This document shows positions 1 to 8,686 of a stretch of 64,000 nucleotides of DNA, piece by piece. Positions within the stretch are counted from its first letter, which is position 1. Every line of letters begins with the position of its first letter. This DNA comes from Paenibacillus brasilensis (GTDB taxonomy: Bacteria > Bacillota > Bacilli > Paenibacillales > Paenibacillaceae), in NCBI RefSeq assembly GCF_009363115.1, contig NZ_CP045298.1, positions 4,833,501 to 4,897,500 on the forward strand, written 5' to 3'. Under the pieces are notes generated by a model. That model made no database searches. It was not told the DNA's origin and worked only from the letters and a program-made list of their open reading frames with translations. Made by a program: the position numbers and the translations under genes.

Positions 1-2
1 AA

Positions 3-176
3 ATCCCTCATCACATCACGGGGGCCCTTGTCGATGCCTCCAGCCCCATCGCTTCTGATGGGCTGTGGGACTCCGCTATTTTTCAAGCCATCATTATGCA
101 TGATTTGATCTTCCTCTCCAGGTTGAAGCTAAGGATAAGAGAAAATACGCATAAAGATTTTATGACCGTATGGTGA
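3..176 (+). CDS. possible C-terminal fragment of an unidentified protein (cut by window start)
   Basis: A reading frame open from the left window edge runs for 57 codons to a TGA at 174-176. The translated tail contains the segment LVDASSPIASDGLWDSAIF, which looks coding rather than random, but I do not recognise a family. It converges on ybaK with only a few bases between the two stops. It could equally be a chance frame, because no start is visible in the window. Confidence 0.3.
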   Translation: MPHHITGALVDASSPIASDGLWDSAIFQAIIMHDLIFLSRLKLRIRENTHKDFMTVW

Positions 177-179
177 GTT

Positions 180-659
180 TTATGCTGTATGCGTCAGATC
201 TGCAAACTGTGCCTGAGTAATTTGAGCCAAATTCTGCGGATTCAACTCCAGTTGGGTTCCAATTTTCCCGGCGCTTACAACAATGGTTTCCAATTCAAGT
301 GCGGGCTGGTCGATAAAAGTAGGATAGAGCTTTTTCATTCCGATCGGCGAGCAGCCGCCGCGAATATATCCTGTATGCTTTTGCAGGTCTTTAACAGGAA
401 GCATTTCGATTTTTTTCTCTCCCGCGGACTTGGCAGCCTTTTTAAGATCAAGCTCTTTATGTACAGGAATCACAAAAACAAACAGATTCTGTTTGCTGTG
501 TGCAACCAACGTTTTAAAAACCGCTTCGGGCGCTCTTTTGATCTTTTCGGCTACGTTCATACCGTCTATTTTGCCATCTTGATGATCATAGCTCAAAATA
601 TTGTAGCTTATATGCTGCCCGTCCAATATGCGCATAGCGTTTGTTTTGCTGGTACTCAT
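180..659 (-). CDS. ybaK: Cys-tRNA(Pro)/Cys-tRNA(Cys) deacylase, YbaK family
   Basis: This 159-residue protein belongs to the YbaK/EbsC editing-domain family, which hydrolyses cysteine mischarged onto tRNA(Pro) in the cytoplasm. The family segment APEAVFKTLVA carries the conserved lysine, and the later GYIRGGCSPIGMKKLYP block is typical of YbaK. The length matches the family (about 155-165 residues). I chose the ATG at 657-659 because a strong GGAAGG-like ribosome binding site precedes it; the open frame extends 21 codons further upstream without another good signal. It stands alone, convergent with the fragment at the left edge. Confidence 0.9.
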   Translation of the reverse strand: MSTSKTNAMRILDGQHISYNILSYDHQDGKIDGMNVAEKIKRAPEAVFKTLVAHSKQNLFVFVIPVHKELDLKKAAKSAGEKKIEMLPVKDLQKHTGYIRGGCSPIGMKKLYPTFIDQPALELETIVVSAGKIGTQLELNPQNLAQITQAQFADLTHTA

Positions 660-913
660 CTTATTTCTTCCTTTCCTAACTCGTGCGAGGTAATCGTTGC
701 AACTAGAGTCGTTCCAAGGCATCCACGTAATTTTTTGCTTCTTTTAAAGAGTGAGCCCTAGCTGTTCTCAAAGTTGACACCAGAATTCCCCCTATTTCAC
801 TTGATTTCTTCAGAAATGGCACACTGAACATCAGTTACTTCTGAATAGTATAGCAAATGATTTAAAGGAATAGGGAGATGCACATCTCTATATGTGTCAA
901 ATAAGACTGCAAA

Positions 914-942
914 TTGACTTTTTGTAAACCAAAAGCTATATT
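914..942 (+). promoter_or_regulatory. sigma-A type promoter for the ROK regulator
   Basis: TTGACT (914-919) and TATATT (937-942) are separated by 17 bases, a near-consensus vegetative promoter about 50 bases before the ROK-family reading frame. Confidence 0.6.
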
Positions 943-992
943 ACAGCTTATTATAACCGTTTTAATAAAACCTTGAAAAGGAGTGTATTACA

Positions 993-2024
993 ATCCAGCC
1001 AGTCTCCAATAATACCATTCGGGTCAAACAAATAAATGTAGAGTTAGTCAAAAACACACTAAAATCCAAGGAATATGCGACCAAATCGTCCATAGCCAGC
1101 ATTACAGGACTTAGTGTGGCAACCTGCGGGAATATTTTGAAAGAGCTGCTTCAAACGGGAGAAGTATTAGAGATGGAATTGGAAGAATCCAACGGTGGAC
1201 GTCCGGCAAGACGGTACAAATATAACGCCGATTATTCCTATATCATCTGTTTAAACGTAAAAACGGAAGGCGGAGTGTTTTCTCTTACTTACGCTGTTGC
1301 CAATTTACTGGGTGAGATCATTGCAGAAAAGACCTCAATTGTGTCTCAGATTGATTACGAGGTAATAGAAACCCAAATTGGAGAACTGATTCATAACTAT
1401 GGAAATGTCAAAGCCATTGGTATTGGCGTTCCAGGGGTTGTCCATCAAGGGGTGATTGATGTTTGTGATATTGACCTGCTCATCGGAGTCCCGGTTGGGC
1501 CGCGTCTTCAAGACAAATATGGGTTGGAAGTTACCATGGAAAATGATATGAATCTGACAGTTTACGGGTTTTATAACATGCAAAATTATGATGAGGATAA
1601 AACCTTCGCCATTGTTAACTTTCCCAAGGACCATTTTCCGGGAGCAGGTTTTATTGTTGACGGACATTTGTTAAAGGGAAATACCAAATTTGCCGGGGAA
1701 GTTTCATTTTTACCTTTTGATGTGACGAGAGAAGAACAGCTTAAACAGCTTAATAGCACTCAAGGGTTTGTTCCACTGGCAGTCAAAACGATAACTTCCA
1801 TTATTGCGATTATTGATCCTGTATCTATCGCTTTGACCGGAGAGCTATCCAAGCCGGCTTTGCTGGACGATATTTATAACGGCTGTTTAAAGGACATCCC
1901 CAAAGAACATATGCCAGAGATTTTTGTGAAAAACGATACCTATGAAGAGTACATGAACGGGTTGATTTCGGTTACCCTCGAAAGTCTGACATACCATTTG
2001 CAATTAGTGGAAAAAAGAAAATAG
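993..2024 (+). CDS. ROK-family transcriptional regulator
   Basis: The product has an N-terminal winged helix-turn-helix (roughly residues 20-70, including ATKSSIASITGLSVATCGN and the NGGRPARRY wing) followed by a ROK/sugar-kinase-like domain with the GIGVPGVV and MENDMNLTVYGFY motifs. Such proteins usually repress sugar-utilisation genes and sense a sugar ligand. The GH1 gene 212 bases downstream on the same strand is the obvious target. Without the upstream extension, the first standard start (GTG 1116) would cut the recognition helix in half. The frame is open from 969, with no ATG, GTG or TTG before 1116. The best-placed codon behind the AAGGAG at 978-983 is an ATC at 993 (9-base spacing); ATT at 987 is the alternative. 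The start is therefore unusual and tentative, while the family call is secure. Confidence 0.75.
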   Translation: MQPVSNNTIRVKQINVELVKNTLKSKEYATKSSIASITGLSVATCGNILKELLQTGEVLEMELEESNGGRPARRYKYNADYSYIICLNVKTEGGVFSLTYAVANLLGEIIAEKTSIVSQIDYEVIETQIGELIHNYGNVKAIGIGVPGVVHQGVIDVCDIDLLIGVPVGPRLQDKYGLEVTMENDMNLTVYGFYNMQNYDEDKTFAIVNFPKDHFPGAGFIVDGHLLKGNTKFAGEVSFLPFDVTREEQLKQLNSTQGFVPLAVKTITSIIAIIDPVSIALTGELSKPALLDDIYNGCLKDIPKEHMPEIFVKNDTYEEYMNGLISVTLESLTYHLQLVEKRK

Positions 2025-2115
2025 AGAAGTTAAATTTTGGAAATCATACCATTATAGGCTCTGAAAGTGTAGTGTTCACATGTACTGTGATAATCACTGC
2101 CGCTGAAAAAAATAC

Positions 2116-2146
2116 TTGACATGAAACGCGTTACAAATCTTAAGAT
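2116..2146 (+). promoter_or_regulatory. promoter with palindromic operator before the GH1 gene
   Basis: A TTGACA -35 (2116-2121) is followed by the near-palindrome TGAAACGCGTTACA (2122-2135), whose core AACGCGTT is perfectly symmetric, and by a weak -10 TAAGAT (2141-2146, 19-base spacer). A palindrome inside the spacer would suit repression, probably by the adjacent ROK protein. It does not fit the CcpA cre consensus exactly. Confidence 0.45.
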
Positions 2147-2236
2147 TCAATTAGAAGTACTTTATAACACATCAGCATAGAGGTAACGTATTTCTATCCT
2201 AGTTCATGAAAAAACATCAGCAAAGGCGGAGAAAAT

Positions 2237-3652
2237 ATGAGTACACAGTTTCCAAAAGATTTCCTGTGGGGCGGAGCAGTTGCTGCGAATCAGCTCGAAG
2301 GCGCTTATCAAGAGGATGGAAAAGGCTGGTCCATTCAGGATGTAACTCCTCGCGGTGGTTGGGGACCGATTACGGATGTGCCAACAGAAGATAACATGAA
2401 GCTGATCGGTATTTATTTTTATCATAATTATAAGGAAGATATCAAGCTTTTTGCCGAAATGGGCTTTAAAGTGTTCCGTACGTCCATCGCTTGGTCGCGT
2501 ATTTTCCCTAAAGGGGATGAACTGGAGCCTAACGAAAAGGGCTTGCAATTTTATGATGATTTGTTTGACGAACTTCATAAATACGGGATTGAACCTCTCG
2601 TTACATTGTCTCACTATGAAACACCTTTACATCTGTCCAGAGAATATGACGGTTGGGTAAACCGCAAGCTGGTTGATTTTTATGAGCGCTATGCTACAAC
2701 TGTATTTAAACGCTACAAAAATAAAGTAAAATACTGGTTGACCTTTAATGAAATTAACTCCATTCTTGAAGCACCATTCATGAGTGGCGGGATTAGCACA
2801 CCAAAAGATCAGCTAAGTGAGCAAGATCTTTATCAAGCCATTCACCATGAGCTTGTGGCGAGTGCAAGAGCGGTAAAAATCGGTCATCAAATCAACCCTG
2901 ATTTCAAAATCGGTTGTATGGTGCTGAGCATGCCTACGTATCCGCTGACACCTAATCCAGACGATGTGATCGCTGCAATGGAGTTTGATCACAGAAACAT
3001 GGCCTTCGCGGATATTCATGCAAGAGGTCAATACCCAGGCTACATGAAACGTTTCTTTAAAGAAAAAGGAATCACGATTCATTTTGAACCAGGTGACGCT
3101 GAAGATTTGAAGCATACCGTTGATTTTATCTCGTTCAGCTATTACATGAGCACTTGTGAAACAGCAGACGAAGCCAAGAAAACGAAAGGTGAAGGTAACA
3201 TCCTTGGTGGTGTTAGCAATCCGCATCTTGAGGCTAGTGAGTGGGGCTGGCAAATTGATCCGCAAGGTCTGCGTTATGTACTGAATACGTTCTACGATCG
3301 CTTCCAAAAACCACTATTTATCGTTGAAAATGGTTTAGGCGCCGTTGACGAGCTTATCACCAATGAAAAAGGCGAGAGAACCGTTGAAGATGACTACCGC
3401 ATCAATTACCTGAATGATCATTTGGTTCAAGTTGGAGAAGCGATTGAGGACGGAGTAGAAGTTATGGGCTACACGTCTTGGGGCTGTATCGACCTTGTCA
3501 GCGCATCGACTGCTCAGCTTAAAAAGCGTTATGGTTACATTTATGTAGACCGTCATGATGATGGCAGCGGTACACTGGAAAGATATCGCAAAAAATCGTT
3601 CCACTGGTACAAAGAGGTTATTGCCACGAACGGCAAAAGCCTTAAACGTTAA
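2237..3652 (+). CDS. 6-phospho-beta-glucosidase, glycoside hydrolase family 1
   Basis: This 471-residue GH1 (beta/alpha)8 enzyme hydrolyses phosphorylated aryl- or oligo-beta-glucosides in the cytoplasm. The family N-terminus (FPKDFLWGGAVAANQLEGA), the acid/base glutamate in TFNEIN (E172) and the nucleophile in FIVENGLG (E364) are all visible. The late segment STAQLKKRYGYIYVDR carries the Ser/Lys/Tyr residues that mark 6-phospho-specific members. The ATG follows an AAAGGCGGAG ribosome binding site. It is monocistronic, behind the ROK regulator and in front of a strong terminator. No PTS permease gene lies in the window, so the transporter that supplies the substrate is elsewhere. Confidence 0.92.
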   Translation: MSTQFPKDFLWGGAVAANQLEGAYQEDGKGWSIQDVTPRGGWGPITDVPTEDNMKLIGIYFYHNYKEDIKLFAEMGFKVFRTSIAWSRIFPKGDELEPNEKGLQFYDDLFDELHKYGIEPLVTLSHYETPLHLSREYDGWVNRKLVDFYERYATTVFKRYKNKVKYWLTFNEINSILEAPFMSGGISTPKDQLSEQDLYQAIHHELVASARAVKIGHQINPDFKIGCMVLSMPTYPLTPNPDDVIAAMEFDHRNMAFADIHARGQYPGYMKRFFKEKGITIHFEPGDAEDLKHTVDFISFSYYMSTCETADEAKKTKGEGNILGGVSNPHLEASEWGWQIDPQGLRYVLNTFYDRFQKPLFIVENGLGAVDELITNEKGERTVEDDYRINYLNDHLVQVGEAIEDGVEVMGYTSWGCIDLVSASTAQLKKRYGYIYVDRHDDGSGTLERYRKKSFHWYKEVIATNGKSLKR

Positions 3653-3699
3653 TTTATAAATAAACTAGTGATTAAGTTTTAAATATACAACGAATACGT

Positions 3700-3746
3700 A
3701 GCGACCGCTTCTGCTCTTTTACGGGAAGCGGTCGCTAATTTTTTAG
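3700..3746 (+). terminator. intrinsic terminator of the GH1 gene
   Basis: A perfect 11-bp stem AGCGACCGCTT (3700-3710) / AAGCGGTCGCT (3726-3736) is followed by a T-rich tract. Confidence 0.85.
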
Positions 3747-3760
3747 GGCATTAGCAACCG

Positions 3761-3812
3761 AATTGTCAAGCTAAGTACGACAGAGCTTTCATGAATGATT
3801 CGTAAGCGACAT
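3761..3812 (-). pseudogene. remnant of the 3' end of an IS30-family transposase
   Basis: Read on the minus strand this stretch encodes AYESFMKALSYLA followed by TGA. It closely parallels AHESFTQELSHLA-stop, the C-terminus of the intact IS30-family transposase near 12.9 kb, and the DNA of the inner terminal repeat matches as well. An in-frame stop lies just upstream, so only about 50 bp of a diverged copy remain. Confidence 0.7.
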
Positions 3813-4013
3813 TTTATTGATAATTGGTGATAAATAGATTGGACAAAAGTAAATTACTGAGATATATTAGGACTTATTAAAACATCAATAATAACTATAT
3901 AAGCCACGAGAAGTAGACCATGAATTTCGCAGAAAGCTACTGAAAAAGCATTGAAAAGCTGAGCCCAGTATAAATGAAGGTTTTATGATGAGGGCCACAG
4001 AAGGAGGAAAATA

Positions 4014-4394
4014 GTGAAGATTGAGCATGTAGCGATCTGGGTCAGAGACTTAGAGAAAATGAAGAGCTTTTACGAGCAGTACTTTGACGGGAAATCTAAC
4101 GATAAGTATTATAATGCGACAAAAGGATTTGAGTCCTATTTTATCACCTTTAAGGATGGAGCAAGGTTAGAGGTTATGCGTCAAACAGGAGTAGATCATT
4201 CACCACAGATCAATACTACAGGCTGGGCTCATGTGGCATTTTCCGTTGGAAGTAAAGAACTGGTGAATGAAAAGACAGAGCAGCTCATGCATGCAGGATA
4301 TGAAGTAGTGGGTCAGCCAAGATTAACAGGTGACGGTTATTATGAAAGCGTAATTAAAGATCCAGAGGGTAATTTGATAGAAATTTCAATGTAA
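4014..4394 (+). CDS. VOC-superfamily (glyoxalase/bleomycin-resistance fold) protein
   Basis: This 126-residue single-unit vicinal-oxygen-chelate protein shows the N-terminal MKIEHVAIWVRDLEKMKSFY, a central GWAHVAFSVGS and a terminal DPEGNLIEI block. These carry the usual His and Glu metal ligands of glyoxalase I/fosfomycin-resistance-like enzymes. The start is a GTG with an AAGGAGGA site 5 bases upstream. The substrate cannot be deduced. It has no co-directional partner close enough to suggest an operon. Confidence 0.85.
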   Translation: MKIEHVAIWVRDLEKMKSFYEQYFDGKSNDKYYNATKGFESYFITFKDGARLEVMRQTGVDHSPQINTTGWAHVAFSVGSKELVNEKTEQLMHAGYEVVGQPRLTGDGYYESVIKDPEGNLIEISM

Positions 4395-4446
4395 TACCTA
4401 GATAAACGGAGTGAGGACAGGCTCCTGTACAATGCTATTATGATGA

Positions 4447-4521
4447 AGAGTTATTGAGGAGCGTTTATACGCCAAAGGTATCTGCCATGAATATAATCAT
4501 CTCCATCCTAGAAATAAGATG
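4447..4521 (+). pseudogene. possible fragment of a sugar O-acetyltransferase N-terminus
   Basis: The frame encodes EERLYAKGICHEYNHLHPRNK, which resembles the N-terminal helical segment of maltose/galactoside O-acetyltransferases. Tandem TGA codons precede it and nothing of the beta-helix domain follows. The 330-base gap between the VOC gene and yfcE holds nothing else except the hairpin at 4552. Confidence 0.25.
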
Positions 4522-4551
4522 ATAAGCACAAGTATAGAAGGCATTAATAAT

Positions 4552-4587
4552 AAACTACAGCTCATTGGGAGCTGTAGTTTTGTGTCT
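4552..4587 (+). terminator. intrinsic terminator
   Basis: The stem AAACTACAGCTC (4552-4563) / GAGCTGTAGTTT (4569-4580) with a 5-base loop runs into TTTTGTGTCTT. Confidence 0.75.
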
Positions 4588-4723
4588 TAAAAGAATATTA
4601 CCCAACGGAAGAAACATTTTTGCACAGATTTGTTCAGGGAATAATGTAATAATGGGCTTAAGAGGGATATTTTCTAATTATACAGCAAATTACAACAGCC
4701 TATTCAGAAAGGAAAGAACAATC

Positions 4724-5275
4724 ATGAAATTGATGTGTATATCAGATATTCACGGCTCCCTGCACTGGTTGCAATTGGCGCTGGAAAAATTCAGGGAGGA
4801 GAAAGCTGACCGTCTTGTCCTGCTCGGAGACTATATGTACCATGGGCCGCGCAATCAGCTGCCAGAAGGATATAACCCAGCAGAAGTGGCTGCTTTGCTG
4901 AATCAGTACAAGCCGCATATTGCGGTGTCTGTCCGCGGGAATTGCGATGCAGAAGTGGATCAAATGCTGCTTGAATTTCCGATGATGGGCGATTATGCCT
5001 TGTTATACCATGAAGGGCGGCGCATCTATGTCACCCACGGACACGGCTTCAGTATCGGAAATTTACCTCCACTGGAAGCAGGGGATGTATTCATACAGGG
5101 ACATACCCATATTCCAGTAGCGGATGTAGAAAAAGGCGTATTTGTTCTAAATCCGGGCTCTATCTCGTTGCCAAAGGAAAACTATCCGCCATCTTATGCT
5201 GTACTGGAAGAAGCACAGTTTACAGTGAAGGATTTTGAAGGAAAAACGCTTAAAGCCATCACATTTTCAAAGTAA
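4724..5275 (+). CDS. yfcE: metallophosphoesterase / phosphodiesterase, YfcE family
   Basis: This 183-residue calcineurin-like phosphoesterase has all family metal-binding motifs in order: CISDIHGS (D8, H10), LGDYMYHG, RGNCD, THGHG and QGHTHIP. E. coli YfcE, of similar length, hydrolyses phosphodiester substrates with Mn2+; the physiological substrate is unknown. I chose the ATG at 4724 because it is preceded by AAAGGAAAG and begins exactly at the first beta strand; a long 5' extension of the open frame lacks a start signal and overlaps the terminator hairpin. Confidence 0.9.
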   Translation: MKLMCISDIHGSLHWLQLALEKFREEKADRLVLLGDYMYHGPRNQLPEGYNPAEVAALLNQYKPHIAVSVRGNCDAEVDQMLLEFPMMGDYALLYHEGRRIYVTHGHGFSIGNLPPLEAGDVFIQGHTHIPVADVEKGVFVLNPGSISLPKENYPPSYAVLEEAQFTVKDFEGKTLKAITFSK

Positions 5276-5441
5276 TTACTCCCATATGAATGTAAAACAT
5301 TCAAAACTTTTAGGCTCTGATTGAGAGAAAGATCATATTATTGTATGATAGGAGCGGAGTCTGTCCGTCTTGTTTATTAGACATCGTTGTTCAGCTATAG
5401 ATAAGGCTCCATATTATGAAAAAGAAAGAGAGCTTCAATCC

Positions 5442-6473
5442 ATGCAAATTAAGGATTCACATTATAAGATGCCGCCTGAATGGGCGCCACATGAACGTAC
5501 GTATATTTCCTGGCCAGTACAGTCTTCTATGGTTTACCCGGATATGCATGTCGATGTATGCACGGGCTACGCCGGAATAGTACGCGCTATGGCAGAATTT
5601 GAACCGGTTACTGTGGTCGTAAATCCGGCTGATCTGCAGAGCGTTCAGGCGCTTGAACTCGGGGAAAGGGTGGAGCTGCTGCCGATTGAGCACAGTGATG
5701 CATGGCTGCGCGATAACGGTCCTACCTTTCTCACGAACGAGCATGGCCAGCTGGCAGGTGTGAACTGGAAGTTTAACGCCTGGGGCGGCAAATACGCTCC
5801 TTGGGACCTGGATGATCAGGTTGCACCGCAAATTTTGGACAAGCTTGGCATTCCGCGGTTTGATGCACCGCTTGTGATGGAAGGCGGCTCATTGCATGTA
5901 GATGGCGAGGGCACACTGATTACAACGGAAGAATGCCTGTTAAATCCGAACCGTAATCCGGAGCTAAGCAGAGAAGACATTGAACGGTACGTATGCGAGT
6001 ATACAGGTGCCGAGAAAATCATCTGGCTGAAACGCGGACTGAGTGGCGACGAAACAGATGGTCATGTGGACAATATTGCTTGCTTCGCTGCTCCAGGCAA
6101 GGTTATTATGCAAGTATGCGATGATCCTGAGGATGAAAATTACGAAATTACACAAGAAAATCTGCGCATTTTGGAGCAAGCAACAGATGCCAAGGGTCGC
6201 AAGCTGGAAGTAATTCGGATCGGTCAGCCGCCGCGAGTGGATTATGAAGATAGCCGATTGACACTGAGCTATATTAACTTCTACTTTGTGAACGGTGGTA
6301 TTATTTTACCAGTGTTTGGCGGCACTGCCGTTGAGAGCGATCTTGCAGCCCAGCAGGTGCTGGCAAAGGTTTTTCCAGATCGCAAGATCCGCACCGTAGA
6401 TGGTATGGCAGTTATCCGTGAAGGTGGAAACGTACACTGCACAACTCAGCAGATGCCTGCTGTAAAACGTTAA
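5442..6473 (+). CDS. aguA: agmatine deiminase
   Basis: This guanidino-group-modifying enzyme of about 343 residues converts agmatine to N-carbamoylputrescine plus ammonia. Visible motifs are PPEWAPHERTYISWP at the N-terminus, WLRDNGPTF, SGDETDGHVDN and GGNVHCTTQQMP with the nucleophilic cysteine (C333). The gene is followed 29 bases later by the gene for the next step, so the pair forms a putrescine operon. The open frame extends to a TTG at 5370, but the family begins near the ATG at 5442; the ribosome binding site there (AAAGAGAG) is weak, so the start carries some doubt. Confidence 0.92.
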   Translation: MQIKDSHYKMPPEWAPHERTYISWPVQSSMVYPDMHVDVCTGYAGIVRAMAEFEPVTVVVNPADLQSVQALELGERVELLPIEHSDAWLRDNGPTFLTNEHGQLAGVNWKFNAWGGKYAPWDLDDQVAPQILDKLGIPRFDAPLVMEGGSLHVDGEGTLITTEECLLNPNRNPELSREDIERYVCEYTGAEKIIWLKRGLSGDETDGHVDNIACFAAPGKVIMQVCDDPEDENYEITQENLRILEQATDAKGRKLEVIRIGQPPRVDYEDSRLTLSYINFYFVNGGIILPVFGGTAVESDLAAQQVLAKVFPDRKIRTVDGMAVIREGGNVHCTTQQMPAVKR

Positions 6474-6502
6474 GCAATACAACATCAAAGAGGAGGACTA
6501 AA

Positions 6503-7378
6503 GTGAGAAAAGTAAAAGTAGCAGCAACCCAAATGAGCTGCTCTACCAATATCGACGAAAATATTAGCAAAGCTGAAAAGCTGGTGCGTGAAGCGGCTGC
6601 GCAAGGCGCGCAAATTATTTTGCTGCAGGAATTGTTCGAGACTCCGTACTTCTGCCAGAAGGAGAAGTCTGATTATTATGTATATGCAACTGAGCTTGAG
6701 CACAACAAGGCGATTAATCATTTCAAGAAGATTGCCAAGGAATTGCAGGTGGTGCTGCCAATCAGTTTTTATGAGAAGAAGAACTACGCTCGCTACAACA
6801 GTCTTGCTGTAATTGACGCGGATGGCGAAGTGTTGGGTAAATACCGCAAAAGTCACATCCCGGATGGTCCGGGGTATGAGGAAAAATTTTATTTTAATCC
6901 GGGCGATACCGGTTTTAAAGTATGGAATACACGTTATGCCAAAATTGGAGTCGGCGTGTGCTGGGATCAATGGTATCCTGAGGCAGCTCGTTGTATGGCG
7001 CTGATGGGCGCAGAAATTTTGTTCTATCCGACAGCGATTGGTTCAGAGCCGCAGGATTCTTCCATTGACTCCAAGGATCACTGGCAGACCTGCATGCTCG
7101 GTCATGCTGCTTCCAACCTGATTCCCGTCATTGCCTCCAATCGTATTGGAACTGAAACAGATGAGGATTCGAGTATCAACTTCTACGGCTCGTCCTTTAT
7201 TGCTGGGCCTCAAGGTAACAAGATTGCTGAGGCTGGCCGCACCGATGAGGAAGTGCTCACTGCCGAATTTGATTTGGATGAGCTGGAAGTGGGACGGATT
7301 GAATGGGGCATTTTCCGCGATCGTCGCCCAGAGCTATACAAAATGATTGCGACCTATGATGGTGAATTGAAATTGTAG
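6503..7378 (+). CDS. aguB: N-carbamoylputrescine amidase
   Basis: This 291-residue nitrilase-superfamily hydrolase cleaves N-carbamoylputrescine to putrescine, CO2 and ammonia. The catalytic triad is visible as E43 (LLQELFE), K116 (KYRKSHIP) and C153 (GVGVCWDQWYPE). The start is a GTG behind AGAGGAGGA. It lies directly after aguA, completing the agmatine-to-putrescine branch independent of ornithine, and the operon ends at a small hairpin terminator. Confidence 0.95.
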   Translation: MRKVKVAATQMSCSTNIDENISKAEKLVREAAAQGAQIILLQELFETPYFCQKEKSDYYVYATELEHNKAINHFKKIAKELQVVLPISFYEKKNYARYNSLAVIDADGEVLGKYRKSHIPDGPGYEEKFYFNPGDTGFKVWNTRYAKIGVGVCWDQWYPEAARCMALMGAEILFYPTAIGSEPQDSSIDSKDHWQTCMLGHAASNLIPVIASNRIGTETDEDSSINFYGSSFIAGPQGNKIAEAGRTDEEVLTAEFDLDELEVGRIEWGIFRDRRPELYKMIATYDGELKL

Positions 7379-7416
7379 TGGAATAAAAATAGAAGTATAA
7401 TCTTTGTCTGCATAAT

Positions 7417-7450
7417 AAGGAACATTCCTCACAGGTTTGTTCCTTTTTTA
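7417..7450 (+). terminator. intrinsic terminator of aguAB
   Basis: AAGGAAC (7417-7423) pairs with GTTCCTT (7439-7445), followed by a T tract. Confidence 0.7.
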
Positions 7451-7692
7451 TGTCTGACTTCATTGGACCTATAGATTAAAACTATGACTTAGTACATAAA
7501 ATAGCGTTAGAATTTATGCATTGTAGGATAAAAAATCAAGCCATAAGGAATGATCGTGCTCAGCAAAACCTCGAGACAGCATTGTCTTTTCAACCTTTTT
7601 TATTGGGCGCACGCTATCATTGAAAGTATTGATTTTCTTGCGAAATTAAAGGTAAGCTATGGAGGAATAGGGGGAACAGTGGGAGGTGTCAT

Positions 7693-8610
7693 GTGAATCA
7701 AATCTTTAGTGACATTCCGGGCTCCAGGACGTGGAGCCATGTGGAAGAGATTCATAAAGGCTGGTCAAACGATAAGAAATATTATGTTCAAACCAATGAC
7801 GACAGAGAATTGCTGCTGAAAATATCAGACATAACCCAATTTGAAAGAAAACAACATGAGTTTGAAGCCGTAAAAAAGCTGGATCATTTGGAGGGAATTT
7901 TAATGTCCCGGCCGCTTGGTTTTGGGATTTGCAACAACGAACAGTCTGTATACTCTTTATTCACCTGGATTGAGGGAGAAAATGCAGAGAAGATTATTCC
8001 CACCTTAAACGCTAACGACCAGTACCGATTCGGGTTTCGAGCAGGAGAAATACTAAGAAAAATGCACGAAAACCCGGCGAAGCAAGACCAAGAGCCATGG
8101 GCCGAATATTATAACGCCAAAATCAGCAGATACATTAGCAACTATAAGGGAAGCGGCATTCCTTTTAAGGGAGCAGATCAAACCATTCGCTTTATTGAGC
8201 AGCATCGCCATCTATTAGAACATCGTCCTCAAACGTTTCAGCACGGTGATTATCATGTAGGCAATATGGTGGTTACGCAATCCGATGAACTGGGGATCAT
8301 TGATTTTAATAGATTGGATTATGGAGACCCTTGGGAGGAATTCAATCGTATTACCTGGTGTGCGGCATTAAGCCCTTCATTCGCGTCGGGTCGTACCCAC
8401 GGTTACTTTAACAACGATGTACCTGATTTATTTTTTAAATTAATGGCTTTGTATATTGCAAGCAACCAAATTTCATCCATCCTCTGGGCAATTTCGTTTG
8501 GACAAAAAGAGGTTGACGATATGGTTCAGCGGGCTGAAGAGGTACTGAATGCATATGATGATTTTCAAACCTATATCCCCAAATGGTATTTGCCGAGTTA
8601 CCGCGATTAA
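7693..8610 (+). CDS. APH-fold small-molecule kinase
   Basis: This 305-residue protein of the aminoglycoside/choline kinase superfamily has the nucleotide-binding lobe first, then the catalytic HGDYHVGN (H184, D186) and the metal-binding IIDFNRLDYGDPWEEF. This architecture occurs in aminoglycoside phosphotransferases but also in many Firmicute kinases of unknown substrate, so a resistance role cannot be claimed. The GTG start at 7693 is preceded by GGGAGG with 6-base spacing. It stands alone; the 310 bases before it contain nothing I recognise beyond the aguB terminator. Confidence 0.85.
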   Translation: MNQIFSDIPGSRTWSHVEEIHKGWSNDKKYYVQTNDDRELLLKISDITQFERKQHEFEAVKKLDHLEGILMSRPLGFGICNNEQSVYSLFTWIEGENAEKIIPTLNANDQYRFGFRAGEILRKMHENPAKQDQEPWAEYYNAKISRYISNYKGSGIPFKGADQTIRFIEQHRHLLEHRPQTFQHGDYHVGNMVVTQSDELGIIDFNRLDYGDPWEEFNRITWCAALSPSFASGRTHGYFNNDVPDLFFKLMALYIASNQISSILWAISFGQKEVDDMVQRAEEVLNAYDDFQTYIPKWYLPSYRD

Positions 8611-8628
8611 AAAAAAAGCAAAAGTTCC

Positions 8629-8670
8629 CTTTTAAAAAATGAAGACCGCCGCTCCAAAGAGTGACGGTCT
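8629..8670 (-). terminator. terminator of the small secreted-protein gene
   Basis: On the minus strand AGACCGTCACTC pairs imperfectly with GAGCGGCGGTCT and runs into a T stretch (the A-run at 8629-8640). Confidence 0.6.
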
Positions 8671-8686
8671 ATTTATACATGTTCCA

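Noticed and set aside
189..761. 190-residue plus-strand frame over ybaK
   Set aside because: It is the antisense shadow of ybaK: no family motifs and no ribosome binding site, while the minus strand encodes a full YbaK protein.
2121..2136. CcpA cre site
   Set aside because: The palindrome has AACGCGTT at its centre and does not satisfy the WTGNAARCGNWWWCA pattern in either orientation; kept only as a possible ROK operator.
7693..8610. aminoglycoside resistance gene
   Set aside because: The APH fold is shared by many non-resistance kinases and nothing in the sequence or context ties it to an antibiotic.
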